Origin: OMPR01 sp965183835 | GTDB taxonomy: Bacteria; Pseudomonadota; Alphaproteobacteria; Rhodobacterales; Rhodobacteraceae | Length of the DNA: 64,000 bases | Assembly: GCA_965183835.1 (NCBI GenBank) | Contig: CBCYME010000003.1 | Location: 62,001-126,000, forward strand | Direction: 5' to 3' | Shown here: positions 1 through 7,786 of the stretch, one piece after another | Layout: each line of letters begins with the position of its first letter | Numbering within the stretch: the first letter of the stretch is position 1 | Made by a program: the position numbers and the translations under genes | The notes under the pieces: model-generated | Told to the model about the DNA's origin: nothing | Databases searched by the model: none | Seen by the model: only the letters and a program-made list of their open reading frames with translations

Positions 1-2124
1 GAACGCCGTCGGCAGGTTCAACACGCTTATCCGCAACTCATGGCATTGCTCGACAAAGGTGCCCAGAGATTGCGCCATATCCTCGCTGCGCAGTACCAGC
101 GTGGCCCCAGCCATCAAGGTTGGAAACACCTCTTCCAGAGCCACGTCAAACGACAGGCTTGCGAATTGCAGTGCGCGATCTTGCGACGTCAATTCAAACT
201 CGGATGTGATCGCCGCGATGTGCGAGAGAAAATTCCCCCGGCTGACCGCCACGCCTTTGGGAATGCCGGTCGAGCCAGAGGTATAGATAATATAGGCCCG
301 GTCCGCAGAGGTGCCTGTTGGCAGCGGTAATGGGCCGGGTGACTGGCCCTGATCGGGCGAAAGCACCGGCAGGTCCACACCGTGTTGCGCGTCTGCCTTG
401 GCAATCAGAACCGAAGCCCCGCTATCGGCCAACATGTGATCGCGGGTTTTGGCTGGATAGGTCGGGTCAACAGGCACAAAGGCCGCGCCGGTTCGCAGCA
501 CCGCAAGCATGGCCACGATAAATTCAGGGGACCGCGGCAAGCCAATGGCCACAACATCCCCGGTTGTCACCCCTTTGGTCTGCAACGCCAAGGCAAGCCC
601 CTTGGCGCGGGAATCCAAGTCTGCGTAGGTTATGTTGATTTCTGACCCGGCGTCTTGGATGGCAGTGGAATTTGGATAAGCTTGAACGGCCCCCTCGAAC
701 TGCTGAACCAAACAGGTCTTGTCCGGGGTCAAGGCCCGATCAGGTTGGGCCAGCGTCAACAGCGCGTCGCGCTCGTTCTGGCCCAGCATTCCCAATGCAC
801 CAACATGGGTTTCGCGATCAGCAAGCGCCATATTTTGCAGCAACACCAGCAGGTGATCGAACATGCGCGCCGCAACAACAGATGGAACCTGTGACGGGTC
901 ATGTTCCAGCACAAACCGCATCTTTTCTTGACCGTACACCGCCAGTGTCAACGGCATTCCGCCCTCTTCGTGCAACTCAATGCGCGGCGAAGGGTGGGGG
1001 CGACTACTGCCAAGCACCAGCCCCTCGAGGTCGGTGTTTTCAAACATGACCAAACTGTCGAACAGCGATTGCTGGCCATTCAGATCAGCACTGTCGCGCA
1101 CCACGTTGGCCGAGGTATGTTCGAGCGGATGCAACGCCAGCGTATCCCGGCGCAGCTTGGAAAGCAGGGTGCCCAAAGTCAGTTCCGGATCAAGCGACAT
1201 GCGCATCGGAAATGAACTGATAAAACAGCCCACACTGGTCGCGCTGACCGCCACACCATGGCGGCCGCTGCGGATCACCCCAAACGCGACTTCCGGGCTG
1301 CCCTGCCAGCGGGCCAGAACTATCCCCCACGCGGCCTGAACCAGATTGGCGAGCGTCCCGCCAGAGCTCTGCGCGCAGAGTTGCAATTGCTGTCTAAGCG
1401 CGGGTTCCAATTCAAACACGTCCAATTTCTGGCGCGTGCCAATATCTTCGACCTCGGCAATCCGGGGCAAGTTCAGCGTCCCGATTTCATCGAAATCAGC
1501 CAGATAGTCCTTGAAATAGAGCTGTGCCGCCTCTTGGTTGAGCAGCTCTTGTTCCAATGCCAGACAATAGGCCCTGAAATCAGAACTTGGCGCGGGGATT
1601 GCCTGCAGCGTGCCGCTTTTTAGATAGGCCAAGAATTCACATAGGATCTGGGCGATGCTACGCCCATCCACCACAACGTGGTGAATCGTAAGGATCATGA
1701 TCGAGGCGGTGTCATTCAATCGAATGAGTGTCACCCGCCATGGGGTCGACTTTTCCAGATCAATGCCCCGTGCGCGATCTTCCTCTAGAAACTGTTCCAG
1801 ATTTTCCTTTTGCTTTGCAGCTGGCTGTGTGGACCAATCCAGCACAGAAACCGGCACCGAGATGTTATCAGCAACGCGTTGCTGTGGGTGGGCGCGGTCA
1901 TGCCAATCACACACCAGCCGCAATGCATCATGACGGGCCGCAATTTCCTGCCATGCGCGCCGGACCGTGCCCTCATCAAGTCTGTCTTGATCGAAATGAA
2001 CGACGGCCTGTTCGATGTTGGTGCCGGCACGGCCGGTCTGCATGCTTTCGTACAGCATGCTCATCTGCATAGACGTAAGAGCAAACCAATCGTTTGGCTC
2101 AACTGAGGTTTGAATGCCGCTCAC
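1..2124 (-). CDS. Non-ribosomal peptide synthetase, condensation-adenylation part (partial)
   Basis: The reading frame runs off the left edge, so only about the first 708 residues are present. It starts at GTG 2124-2122 with an AGGAG box about 7 nt upstream. An N-terminal condensation domain carries the catalytic motif HHVVVDG at residues 148-154. An adenylation domain follows, with its P-loop core YTSGSTGIPKG beginning at residue 614. Condensation-adenylation order is that of an elongation module, so an acyl or aminoacyl donor must come from another protein, or the condensation domain is a starter type. Substrate-specificity residues lie beyond the cut, so the product cannot be guessed. The sulfatase gene upstream on the same strand is 178 bp away. 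Confidence 0.9.
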   Translation of the reverse strand, partial: MSGIQTSVEPNDWFALTSMQMSMLYESMQTGRAGTNIEQAVVHFDQDRLDEGTVRRAWQEIAARHDALRLVCDWHDRAHPQQRVADNISVPVSVLDWSTQPAAKQKENLEQFLEEDRARGIDLEKSTPWRVTLIRLNDTASIMILTIHHVVVDGRSIAQILCEFLAYLKSGTLQAIPAPSSDFRAYCLALEQELLNQEAAQLYFKDYLADFDEIGTLNLPRIAEVEDIGTRQKLDVFELEPALRQQLQLCAQSSGGTLANLVQAAWGIVLARWQGSPEVAFGVIRSGRHGVAVSATSVGCFISSFPMRMSLDPELTLGTLLSKLRRDTLALHPLEHTSANVVRDSADLNGQQSLFDSLVMFENTDLEGLVLGSSRPHPSPRIELHEEGGMPLTLAVYGQEKMRFVLEHDPSQVPSVVAARMFDHLLVLLQNMALADRETHVGALGMLGQNERDALLTLAQPDRALTPDKTCLVQQFEGAVQAYPNSTAIQDAGSEINITYADLDSRAKGLALALQTKGVTTGDVVAIGLPRSPEFIVAMLAVLRTGAAFVPVDPTYPAKTRDHMLADSGASVLIAKADAQHGVDLPVLSPDQGQSPGPLPLPTGTSADRAYIIYTSGSTGIPKGVAVSRGNFLSHIAAITSEFELTSQDRALQFASLSFDVALEEVFPTLMAGATLVLRSEDMAQSLGTFVEQCHELRISVLNLPTAF

Positions 2125-2265
2125 GCAACTACTCCTGGTCCCGAAAATGAAAGGGTCTTTGTGTTCAATGTTCCTTCAAATTAGCTTAAAGAAGCGGCGA
2201 AATTGGGGCGAAATCCCAAAAATATGAGGCGCGGGAGGCAAAACCTCACGCGGCGATGTGTCTGC

Positions 2266-2288
2266 CGTGGGCGCGCGGGCTGCCCACG
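2266..2288 (-). terminator. Possible weak hairpin after the sulfatase gene
   Basis: CGTGGGC at 2266-2272 can pair with GCCCACG at 2282-2288 around a 9-nt loop, just beyond the sulfatase stop. There is no U-run after the stem on the minus strand, so it may be a transcript stabiliser or chance in GC-rich DNA. Confidence 0.3.
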
Positions 2289-2302
2289 CACCCAAACCCA
2301 AT

Positions 2303-3961
2303 TTATTCGAAATGAGGGCGAGCCTTGCGATTGCGCACTTTGCTTGCGTCCGCCTCGGGCATGTCATTTTCATCCCAGACCCCCAGAATGATCCCCTTGC
2401 CTTTGTTCGAGGTCCGCAAAGCCAACAGTTCCTGCTTGGTCAGGCTGGTACGTTGGGCCGGGCGCCGGGTCCATTCAAACATCAGCGCGTACATCTCATC
2501 AATGACATCCGCATGTTCTACGCTACCACCCAGATCGTTCAGCTCTTTTGGGTCGCTCTCGAGGTCAAACAACATCGGGCGGTGCCCGTTCTCACAGTGC
2601 ACCAGTTTCCACTTTTTCGTGGACGCCATGAACATCAACGCATCATCTGGGGTCGCGCCCAGCAGAACGGCCTCGGATTGGGTGGTGAAATCCACCTCGC
2701 AAAACGCCGCCTTGCGTTTGGTTTCGGTCGCGGTGCCATGGAGGATCGGCAACAAGGATTCCCCTTCGAGCACATGATCCGCCGCTTCGCCGCCCGCAAC
2801 CTCAAGGAAAGTCGGGGCCAAATCGATGCTTTCGACCAGCGCATCACAGACCGTGCCGCGTGTTGCGTCCGCCTCGGGCGAGGGGTCGTAAATGATCAGC
2901 GGCACTTTGGTTGAGGTATCGTGAAAGAATGTCTTTTCACCCATCCAGTGATCGCCCAAGAAATCGCCGTGATCTGAGGTGAGCACGATCATCGTGTCCT
3001 CCATGCGGCCTGTGTCTTCTAGCCACTTAAACAACCGACCCATCTGATCATCCACCTGCTTGATCAAGCCCATGTAGGCGGGGATCACGGCCTGACGGAC
3101 GCGCTCTTCGCTGAATGCTTTGCTGACCTTGCTGTTCATAAAGACCGACAGGATTGGGTGCGCCCCCTCTTTTTCTGCGTCAGATCGGACGGGCGGCAGA
3201 ACATGTTCAGGCCCGTACATGTCGTGGTACGGCGCGGGCACAATATAGGGCCAGTGCGGTTTGATATAGGACAGGTGACAGCACCATGGCCCCTTAGCGC
3301 CTTCGATAAACTCCATCCCGCGCGTGGTCAGATAGGGGGTTTCACTGTCTTCTTCGGCGATATTGGCCGCCTCGGTCGAGTTTTTGAGGAACCAGCCTGA
3401 CAACACATTTCCATCTTCGTCCAAGCCGGAATTGGCAAAGTCATGCCAGGGGTTGTCGCTCTCATACCCTTTGTCCGTCAGGTACTCATTGTACGTTTTT
3501 GCCCCTGTATCGTCATAGAACCCATTTGGACCTTCGGCGCGCAATCCATCATCACGTTCAAACACATCAAACCCACACTCAGCCACGCGTGCACCGATGA
3601 TTGTATCGCGGCTTAGGCCCAGACGCTCCATGCCTTCGTTGTCTGCCCGCATGTGGGTTTTACCCACCAGATTGCACGACATCCCAGCCTTGCGCAGATG
3701 ATCCCCCATGGTCCGCTCGCCCACCTTGAGCGGCACACCATTCCACGAGGCCCCGTGGCTTTTGACATAGCGGCCCGTATAGGTGGACATCCGCGAGGAC
3801 CCACAAATAGGCGATTGAATGTAGGACCGCGTGAACCGCACGCCTTTTTCAGCGAGCCGGTCAATATGGGGCGTGTGCAGATGCGGGTGCCCGTAGCAGC
3901 TCAGGTAATCCCAGCGCAATTGATCGAACATGATGAAAAGAACATTCTTTGCCTTGGCCAT
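2303..3961 (-). CDS. Sulfatase (alkaline-phosphatase superfamily)
   Basis: A 552-residue type I sulfatase or sulfatase-like phosphoester hydrolase. The N terminus lacks a signal peptide and enters directly into the first metal-binding strand (Asp13-Gln14), so the enzyme should be cytoplasmic. The formylglycine site is C53-G-S-S-R57 followed by a TGR motif; the third position is Ser where the usual consensus is Pro or Ala. A second metal cluster, TSDHGDFLGDH, lies in the middle, as in the family. The gene is divergent from a MarR regulator across a 157-bp region with two inverted repeats. Substrate is unknown; a sulfate ester is the family expectation. The phosphonate monoester hydrolase subfamily is the main alternative. 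Confidence 0.85.
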   Translation of the reverse strand: MAKAKNVLFIMFDQLRWDYLSCYGHPHLHTPHIDRLAEKGVRFTRSYIQSPICGSSRMSTYTGRYVKSHGASWNGVPLKVGERTMGDHLRKAGMSCNLVGKTHMRADNEGMERLGLSRDTIIGARVAECGFDVFERDDGLRAEGPNGFYDDTGAKTYNEYLTDKGYESDNPWHDFANSGLDEDGNVLSGWFLKNSTEAANIAEEDSETPYLTTRGMEFIEGAKGPWCCHLSYIKPHWPYIVPAPYHDMYGPEHVLPPVRSDAEKEGAHPILSVFMNSKVSKAFSEERVRQAVIPAYMGLIKQVDDQMGRLFKWLEDTGRMEDTMIVLTSDHGDFLGDHWMGEKTFFHDTSTKVPLIIYDPSPEADATRGTVCDALVESIDLAPTFLEVAGGEAADHVLEGESLLPILHGTATETKRKAAFCEVDFTTQSEAVLLGATPDDALMFMASTKKWKLVHCENGHRPMLFDLESDPKELNDLGGSVEHADVIDEMYALMFEWTRRPAQRTSLTKQELLALRTSNKGKGIILGVWDENDMPEADASKVRNRKARPHFE

Positions 3962-4046
3962 GGATTTCTTCTTTCAGTTACGGCCCCAAACAGGGCCCTC
4001 AGGTCGTGTCATGTATCCGGTTCTAGCAGAAGCCAAAACAATTTAC

Positions 4047-4058
4047 ATGACATATCAT
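4047..4058. promoter_or_regulatory. Candidate MarR operator, distal copy
   Basis: ATGA-CATA-TCAT is an inverted repeat with 4-nt arms and a 4-nt spacer. It has the same ATGA-N4-TCAT plan as the copy at 4075-4090, with centres exactly 30 bp apart, about three helical turns. It lies between the divergent sulfatase and MarR genes. MarR dimers generally bind short AT-rich palindromes of this kind. Confidence 0.5.
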
Positions 4059-4074
4059 ATTTATGTGGTAATTT

Positions 4075-4090
4075 GTATGAGAAGTCATAC
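4075..4090. promoter_or_regulatory. Candidate MarR operator, proximal copy
   Basis: GTATGA-gaag-TCATAC is a perfect inverted repeat with 6-nt arms, ending 28 nt before the GTG start of the MarR gene. Its core ATGA-N4-TCAT matches the distal copy. The position suits autorepression and control of the divergent sulfatase. Confidence 0.6.
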
Positions 4091-4118
4091 AGTGTAGCAA
4101 CGAAAAAAGGAATCTGGC

Positions 4119-4607
4119 GTGCGCGACACCGTAAAACGACTGACAGGAATGCGACCCGGCCAAATCCCGGATGGGGCCAGCCTGCTTGCCGTCACGGTGT
4201 TTCGCCTGTCCCGCATGTTGAAGTCAGATGTCACCCGCACGGTTTCCAAAGAACCCGGCGTTGGCTTGGTATCGTGGCGTGTGTTCATGGGGCTTTCGAT
4301 GGCACCCGAGGCGACTCAAAAAGAACTGGTCACGTTCTCGCGCATCGAACAGGGTCAGCTGAGCCGCGTTCTGAAAGACATGGAAACGCGCGGGCTCATT
4401 ACATCGCGTCCGTCGGACCAAGACAAACGCGCCCGTGTTTTTGCCCTGACCCAAGCGGGCCGCAAAAAGCATCACGATATGCTGCCCCGCATGATCACAC
4501 TCGCTGATACCATCGATGCCGCGCTGAGCCCTGAGGAACAGGACACGTTTCTGGATATGTGCGCCCGCATTGCTGCAGCTGCTGAGGTTGCCGCGGCTCA
4601 AGACTGA
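4119..4607 (+). CDS. MarR family transcriptional regulator
   Basis: A 162-residue winged-helix regulator starting at GTG 4119, after an AAAAAAGG ribosome-binding stretch. The central part (about residues 65-110) shows the MarR helix-turn-helix and wing: a QGQLSRVLKDME recognition helix, then the wing sequence SDQDKRARVFALT. Helical tails for dimerisation flank it. MarR proteins are usually repressors released by small aromatic or organic-acid ligands. It sits divergent from the sulfatase and directly upstream of tctC, so it probably controls the transporter operon, the sulfatase, or both. The two ATGA-N4-TCAT repeats in its promoter are the likely targets. Confidence 0.9.
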   Translation: MRDTVKRLTGMRPGQIPDGASLLAVTVFRLSRMLKSDVTRTVSKEPGVGLVSWRVFMGLSMAPEATQKELVTFSRIEQGQLSRVLKDMETRGLITSRPSDQDKRARVFALTQAGRKKHHDMLPRMITLADTIDAALSPEEQDTFLDMCARIAAAAEVAAAQD

Positions 4608-4612
4608 TTTTT

Positions 4613-4629
4613 CGTGCCGATCTGGCACG
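4613..4629 (+). terminator. Short hairpin between the MarR gene and tctC
   Basis: CGTGCC (4613-4618) pairs perfectly with GGCACG (4624-4629) around a 5-nt loop, 6 nt after the MarR stop. No U-run follows on the plus strand, so it is more likely a transcript-processing or attenuating hairpin than a full terminator. Confidence 0.4.
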
Positions 4630-4658
4630 CCCCGCAATGTTCAAATGGAGGTACGAAC

Positions 4659-5606
4659 ATGACATTTTCAAAGAAACTGACCGGACTACTGGCAGGGGCT
4701 GTTATGGCCATTGCCACTACCGCAACTGCGGCGGATTGGAAGCCCAGCGGTACACTGAGATTGCAGATCGGCTTTGGTGCCGGTGGATCGACCGACACGA
4801 TGGGCCGTGTGATCGCAAAGGTCATGAAAGAGCAAACTGGCTGGAACATCATCGCCGAGAACAAGACAGGCGGCGGTGGCGTCGCCATGTTCACCGGCAT
4901 TTCCAAAATGCCGCCCAAGGGCAATGTCATCGGCATGGGTGTGAACATGCCCATCATGATCAACTTGGTGAAACGCGGCGATCAGCTGCCGTTTGATCTG
5001 GACAGTTTTGACTATCTTGGCACCGTTGCCCGCGCGCAGCTTGCCCTTGTCGCCAGTGCAGACGCCCCATTCGATGACATCGCCGGAATGGTCGAATACG
5101 CCAAGGCCAACGATGGCTTGCCCATCGCCTTTAGCGCCGCACCGCAAAAGTTCCTGATGTCCGCCGTCGACAAAGAGGCAGGCGCCGGTTTCCGCTATGT
5201 GTCCACCAAAGGGGGCGCTGAAAACATGAAGCTGATCCTGGGCGGGCAAGTGCTGGTCGGGTTTGGCTCGGGCGAGCACCTCCAGTATCTGGAATCTGGT
5301 GACGTCAAGATGATCGCAAGCGCCAATGACTCGCGTCACAACTATGCGCCCGACACGCAGACGGTGCGCGAAGCAGGCTTTGACGTGTATGTCGATCCTT
5401 ACTTCTTTTTCGCAACGACCGCAGGCACAGACCCCGAAGCGCTCGCCGCACTGACCAAAGCGCTCAGCAATGCGATTGCCTCGGATGAAGTTGCCCAAGT
5501 CGTCAAGAATGCGACCCAGACCGAAGCGCTGAACCTTGGCCCGGACACCACAAAACAGATGCTGGTGGATGGTGTTGAAAACGTCCGCGTTCTGTTTGCT
5601 GACTAA
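4659..5606 (+). CDS. tctC: Tripartite tricarboxylate transporter substrate-binding protein
   Basis: A 315-residue periplasmic solute receptor of the TctC/Bug family. A typical signal peptide occupies residues 1-24 (KK, hydrophobic core, ATA cleavage). The early mature segment GFGAGGSTDTMGR is the family's ligand-binding loop. The start at 4659 is chosen because a GGAGG box sits 7 nt before it and the signal peptide begins there; an in-frame ATG at 4614 would add 15 uncharacteristic residues. TctB and TctA follow. This family binds di- and tricarboxylates and other organic anions; the ligand here is unknown. A hairpin after the stop probably keeps the receptor more abundant than the membrane subunits. 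Confidence 0.92.
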   Translation: MTFSKKLTGLLAGAVMAIATTATAADWKPSGTLRLQIGFGAGGSTDTMGRVIAKVMKEQTGWNIIAENKTGGGGVAMFTGISKMPPKGNVIGMGVNMPIMINLVKRGDQLPFDLDSFDYLGTVARAQLALVASADAPFDDIAGMVEYAKANDGLPIAFSAAPQKFLMSAVDKEAGAGFRYVSTKGGAENMKLILGGQVLVGFGSGEHLQYLESGDVKMIASANDSRHNYAPDTQTVREAGFDVYVDPYFFFATTAGTDPEALAALTKALSNAIASDEVAQVVKNATQTEALNLGPDTTKQMLVDGVENVRVLFAD

Positions 5607-5614
5607 ATGAATGT

Positions 5615-5641
5615 CCCCGCTGGTTTATCGAACTGGCGGGG
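5615..5641 (+). terminator. Hairpin between tctC and tctB
   Basis: CCCCGC at 5615-5620 pairs with GCGGGG at 5636-5641, and the stem continues inwards with G-U wobbles to about 11 pairs. TCTGTTTCT follows. It sits just after the receptor gene and probably attenuates read-through or protects the tctC mRNA. Confidence 0.55.
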
Positions 5642-5663
5642 TCTGTTTCTAAGGGGGAACTCG

Positions 5664-6089
5664 ATGTCAGTTACCGCAGATCGTGGCGCTGGGGCCGTCA
5701 TTTCACTGTTTGGATTGGTGCTTTATTTCGGAGTCATCCCCAATTTCGTCGAAGCGGTAGACGACGGCTGGGTTCTGCCCACCACAATTCCCAATGCCGT
5801 TGCAATTGTCCTTATCGTCTGTGGTATTTTGTTGATCCTAAAACCCACCACGCACCGACCCCAGCGGATGATCGAATTTCAGAAAGCCGCCCTTTATTTT
5901 GGTCTGCTCGCCCTCGGATTGCTGGCGATGTCTTACCTCGGCTTTACTTACACGGCCCCAGTCATCGCGTTGGTTTTAATGCTGCTCATTGGTGAACGAC
6001 GGCCTTTGTGGCTGATCCTTGGCGTCGCGGTGCTGCCCGCAACAATTTGGTTCCTCGTGGTCTATGTCCTAGACCGCGCCCTACCCTGA
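5664..6089 (+). CDS. tctB: Tripartite tricarboxylate transporter small membrane subunit
   Basis: A 141-residue protein with about four hydrophobic segments, the size and profile of TctB, the poorly conserved small subunit that pairs with TctA in the inner membrane. The start at 5664 follows an AAGGGGG box; upstream in-frame codons to 5607 read through the intergenic hairpin and are unlikely to be translated. The gene is 7 bp from tctA. Identification rests mainly on size, hydrophobicity and its place between tctC and tctA. Confidence 0.85.
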   Translation: MSVTADRGAGAVISLFGLVLYFGVIPNFVEAVDDGWVLPTTIPNAVAIVLIVCGILLILKPTTHRPQRMIEFQKAALYFGLLALGLLAMSYLGFTYTAPVIALVLMLLIGERRPLWLILGVAVLPATIWFLVVYVLDRALP

Positions 6090-6096
6090 GGTTCAA

Positions 6097-7620
6097 ATGG
6101 TAGATTTCGCTACAATCCTTGCCGGTTTCACCGATGCATTCACCCTTTGGAACCTTGCTTTTGTCTTGTTCGGAGTGGTTCTAGGCCAGTTTGTTGGCGC
6201 CGTCCCCGGCATCGGCCCGGTCATGGCCATGGCAATCGCAATCCCGTTCACCTTTGGGCTTGATCCCCTGCCCGCAATTGCGTTTCTGGTGGGTGTGAAC
6301 AAGGGCGGGCTTGTTGGCGGGGCCGTTCCGGCCGTACTGATGAACACGCCCGGAACACCGGATGCCGCGGCAACCGCGTTGGATGGCTATCCACTGGCCC
6401 GTGCGGGAAAGCCCCTAAAAGCCACCAAAATGGCGCTATTTTCCTCGGTCACCGGGGACACGTTTTCAGACATCGTTCTCATTACGGTTTCGGCGCCGCT
6501 CGCAATTTTGGCATTGCGTATGGGCCCCGTTGAAATTTTTGCCCTGATGATCTTTGCCTTTTCCGTTCTTTCCGGCCTTATCGGCAATTCGCTGATCAAA
6601 GGGATCATTGCTGCTGCTCTGGGCCTGCTGTGCGCCAGCATCGGCAGCGACCCCGAGAACTATACGCCACGGTTGATCTTTGGGTATTTTGAGCTGTTTG
6701 ATGGTCTTCCGCTCCCTTCTGTTGCGATCGGTATGCTGGCCATATCCGAGATCCTGCGGCGCTTGTCCCAGATCCGAGGCGATATGCGGGGCGCGATTGA
6801 ACTGCACGACACCGGGAACCCGGATGATCGCCGGGTGACGTGGGCCGAATATTGGGGATGCCGTTTCACGATGCTGCGCGGCGCTGTGATCGGCACGATC
6901 CTAGGCGCGTTGCCCGGGATTGGATCCACCGCCGCCGCGTTTATGTCTTATGCAAGCGCTAAGACCACGTCGAAAGAGCCCGAGACCTTTGGCAAAGGCA
7001 ACCTGCACGGGATCGCGGCGGCTGAATCTGCAAATTCTGCGGTCGTTGGATCGAACCTGATCCCGCTTTTGACGCTTGGCATCCCCGGCAGTGTTGGCGC
7101 GGCCCTGATCATTTCCGCGTTCATGATCCACGGCATTCAACCCGGCCCGCTTTTGTTTCAAGACCAAGGGAGACTGATCTATGGCTTGTTTGGGGCGATG
7201 ATCATGGCCAACCTGCTGAATCTGTGGGTCGGTCAGCTGGGTTTGCGGTTCTGGGTCAAGGTCGTGTCGGCCCCGGAATCCATCATCTTTGCCTCTGCCC
7301 TATTGCTCTGCATCGTCGGTGTTTCAATGGCAACGGGGGGTATTTTCGGGGTTGCGATCATGCTGATCTTTGCCGGTCTGGGCTATCTGATGACCAGCTT
7401 TGGATTTTCCGTCGTCATTTTTATCATCGCCTTTTTCTTGGGCCCCCGGTTTGAAATCTCGCTATCTCAAAGCCTTGCCTTGATGAACGGGGATTGGAGC
7501 AAATTGATGGGATACCCGATTGCCTTGGCTCTGCTGGCGCTGTCTGCCGTGTCGCTGGCCTGGTTCATTAGCCGCGCCCAGCCCGATGATCTGCCGCCAG
7601 AAACCTCTATCGAAGAGTGA
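6097..7620 (+). CDS. tctA: Tripartite tricarboxylate transporter large permease
   Basis: A 507-residue integral membrane protein with about 11-12 hydrophobic segments. It has the two internally repeated TctA signatures: GAVPGIGPVMAMAIAIP near residues 30-46 and GALPGIGSTAAAFMSY near residues 268-284. The NTPGTPDAA and LGIPGSVGAA loops are also typical. It would form the sodium- or proton-coupled translocation pore fed by TctC. It is the last gene of the tctCBA set; the next gene begins 166 bp later behind its own palindromic promoter element. Confidence 0.93.
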   Translation: MVDFATILAGFTDAFTLWNLAFVLFGVVLGQFVGAVPGIGPVMAMAIAIPFTFGLDPLPAIAFLVGVNKGGLVGGAVPAVLMNTPGTPDAAATALDGYPLARAGKPLKATKMALFSSVTGDTFSDIVLITVSAPLAILALRMGPVEIFALMIFAFSVLSGLIGNSLIKGIIAAALGLLCASIGSDPENYTPRLIFGYFELFDGLPLPSVAIGMLAISEILRRLSQIRGDMRGAIELHDTGNPDDRRVTWAEYWGCRFTMLRGAVIGTILGALPGIGSTAAAFMSYASAKTTSKEPETFGKGNLHGIAAAESANSAVVGSNLIPLLTLGIPGSVGAALIISAFMIHGIQPGPLLFQDQGRLIYGLFGAMIMANLLNLWVGQLGLRFWVKVVSAPESIIFASALLLCIVGVSMATGGIFGVAIMLIFAGLGYLMTSFGFSVVIFIIAFFLGPRFEISLSQSLALMNGDWSKLMGYPIALALLALSAVSLAWFISRAQPDDLPPETSIEE

Positions 7621-7667
7621 GTTGTAGCGCCTCTATCCTGATATGACGTGACGGTATCACCAGAAAT

Positions 7668-7685
7668 ACTGGACATTTGTCCAGT
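7668..7685. promoter_or_regulatory. Perfect palindrome upstream of the GMC dehydrogenase, candidate TetR operator
   Basis: ACTGGACA-tt-TGTCCAGT has perfect 8-nt arms and a 2-nt centre, a form common in TetR-family operators. A TTGACT -35-like hexamer (7690-7695) overlaps its downstream side. The TetR gene of the same operon, at 11209, is the natural candidate ligand-responsive repressor. A GTTTTT run right after the palindrome means it could also work as a terminator for tctA. Confidence 0.55.
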
Positions 7686-7786
7686 GTTTTTGACTAATAA
7701 ACGCCAACCACACTGACAGATACAGTTTCTTTCAAGTGTGCACTGGTCTCACTGAGGTTTCGGTGACCAGCCTTGGGAGGGGTGCT

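Noticed and set aside
40..1623. Several plus-strand open frames of 60-125 codons at the left edge
   Set aside because: They lie antisense to the NRPS gene, whose condensation and adenylation motifs are intact; they have no recognisable domain or ribosome-binding box.
3653..4507. A 284-codon plus-strand open frame across the sulfatase/MarR promoter
   Set aside because: It runs antisense to the sulfatase start and out of frame with the MarR gene; its protein has low-complexity composition with no motif.
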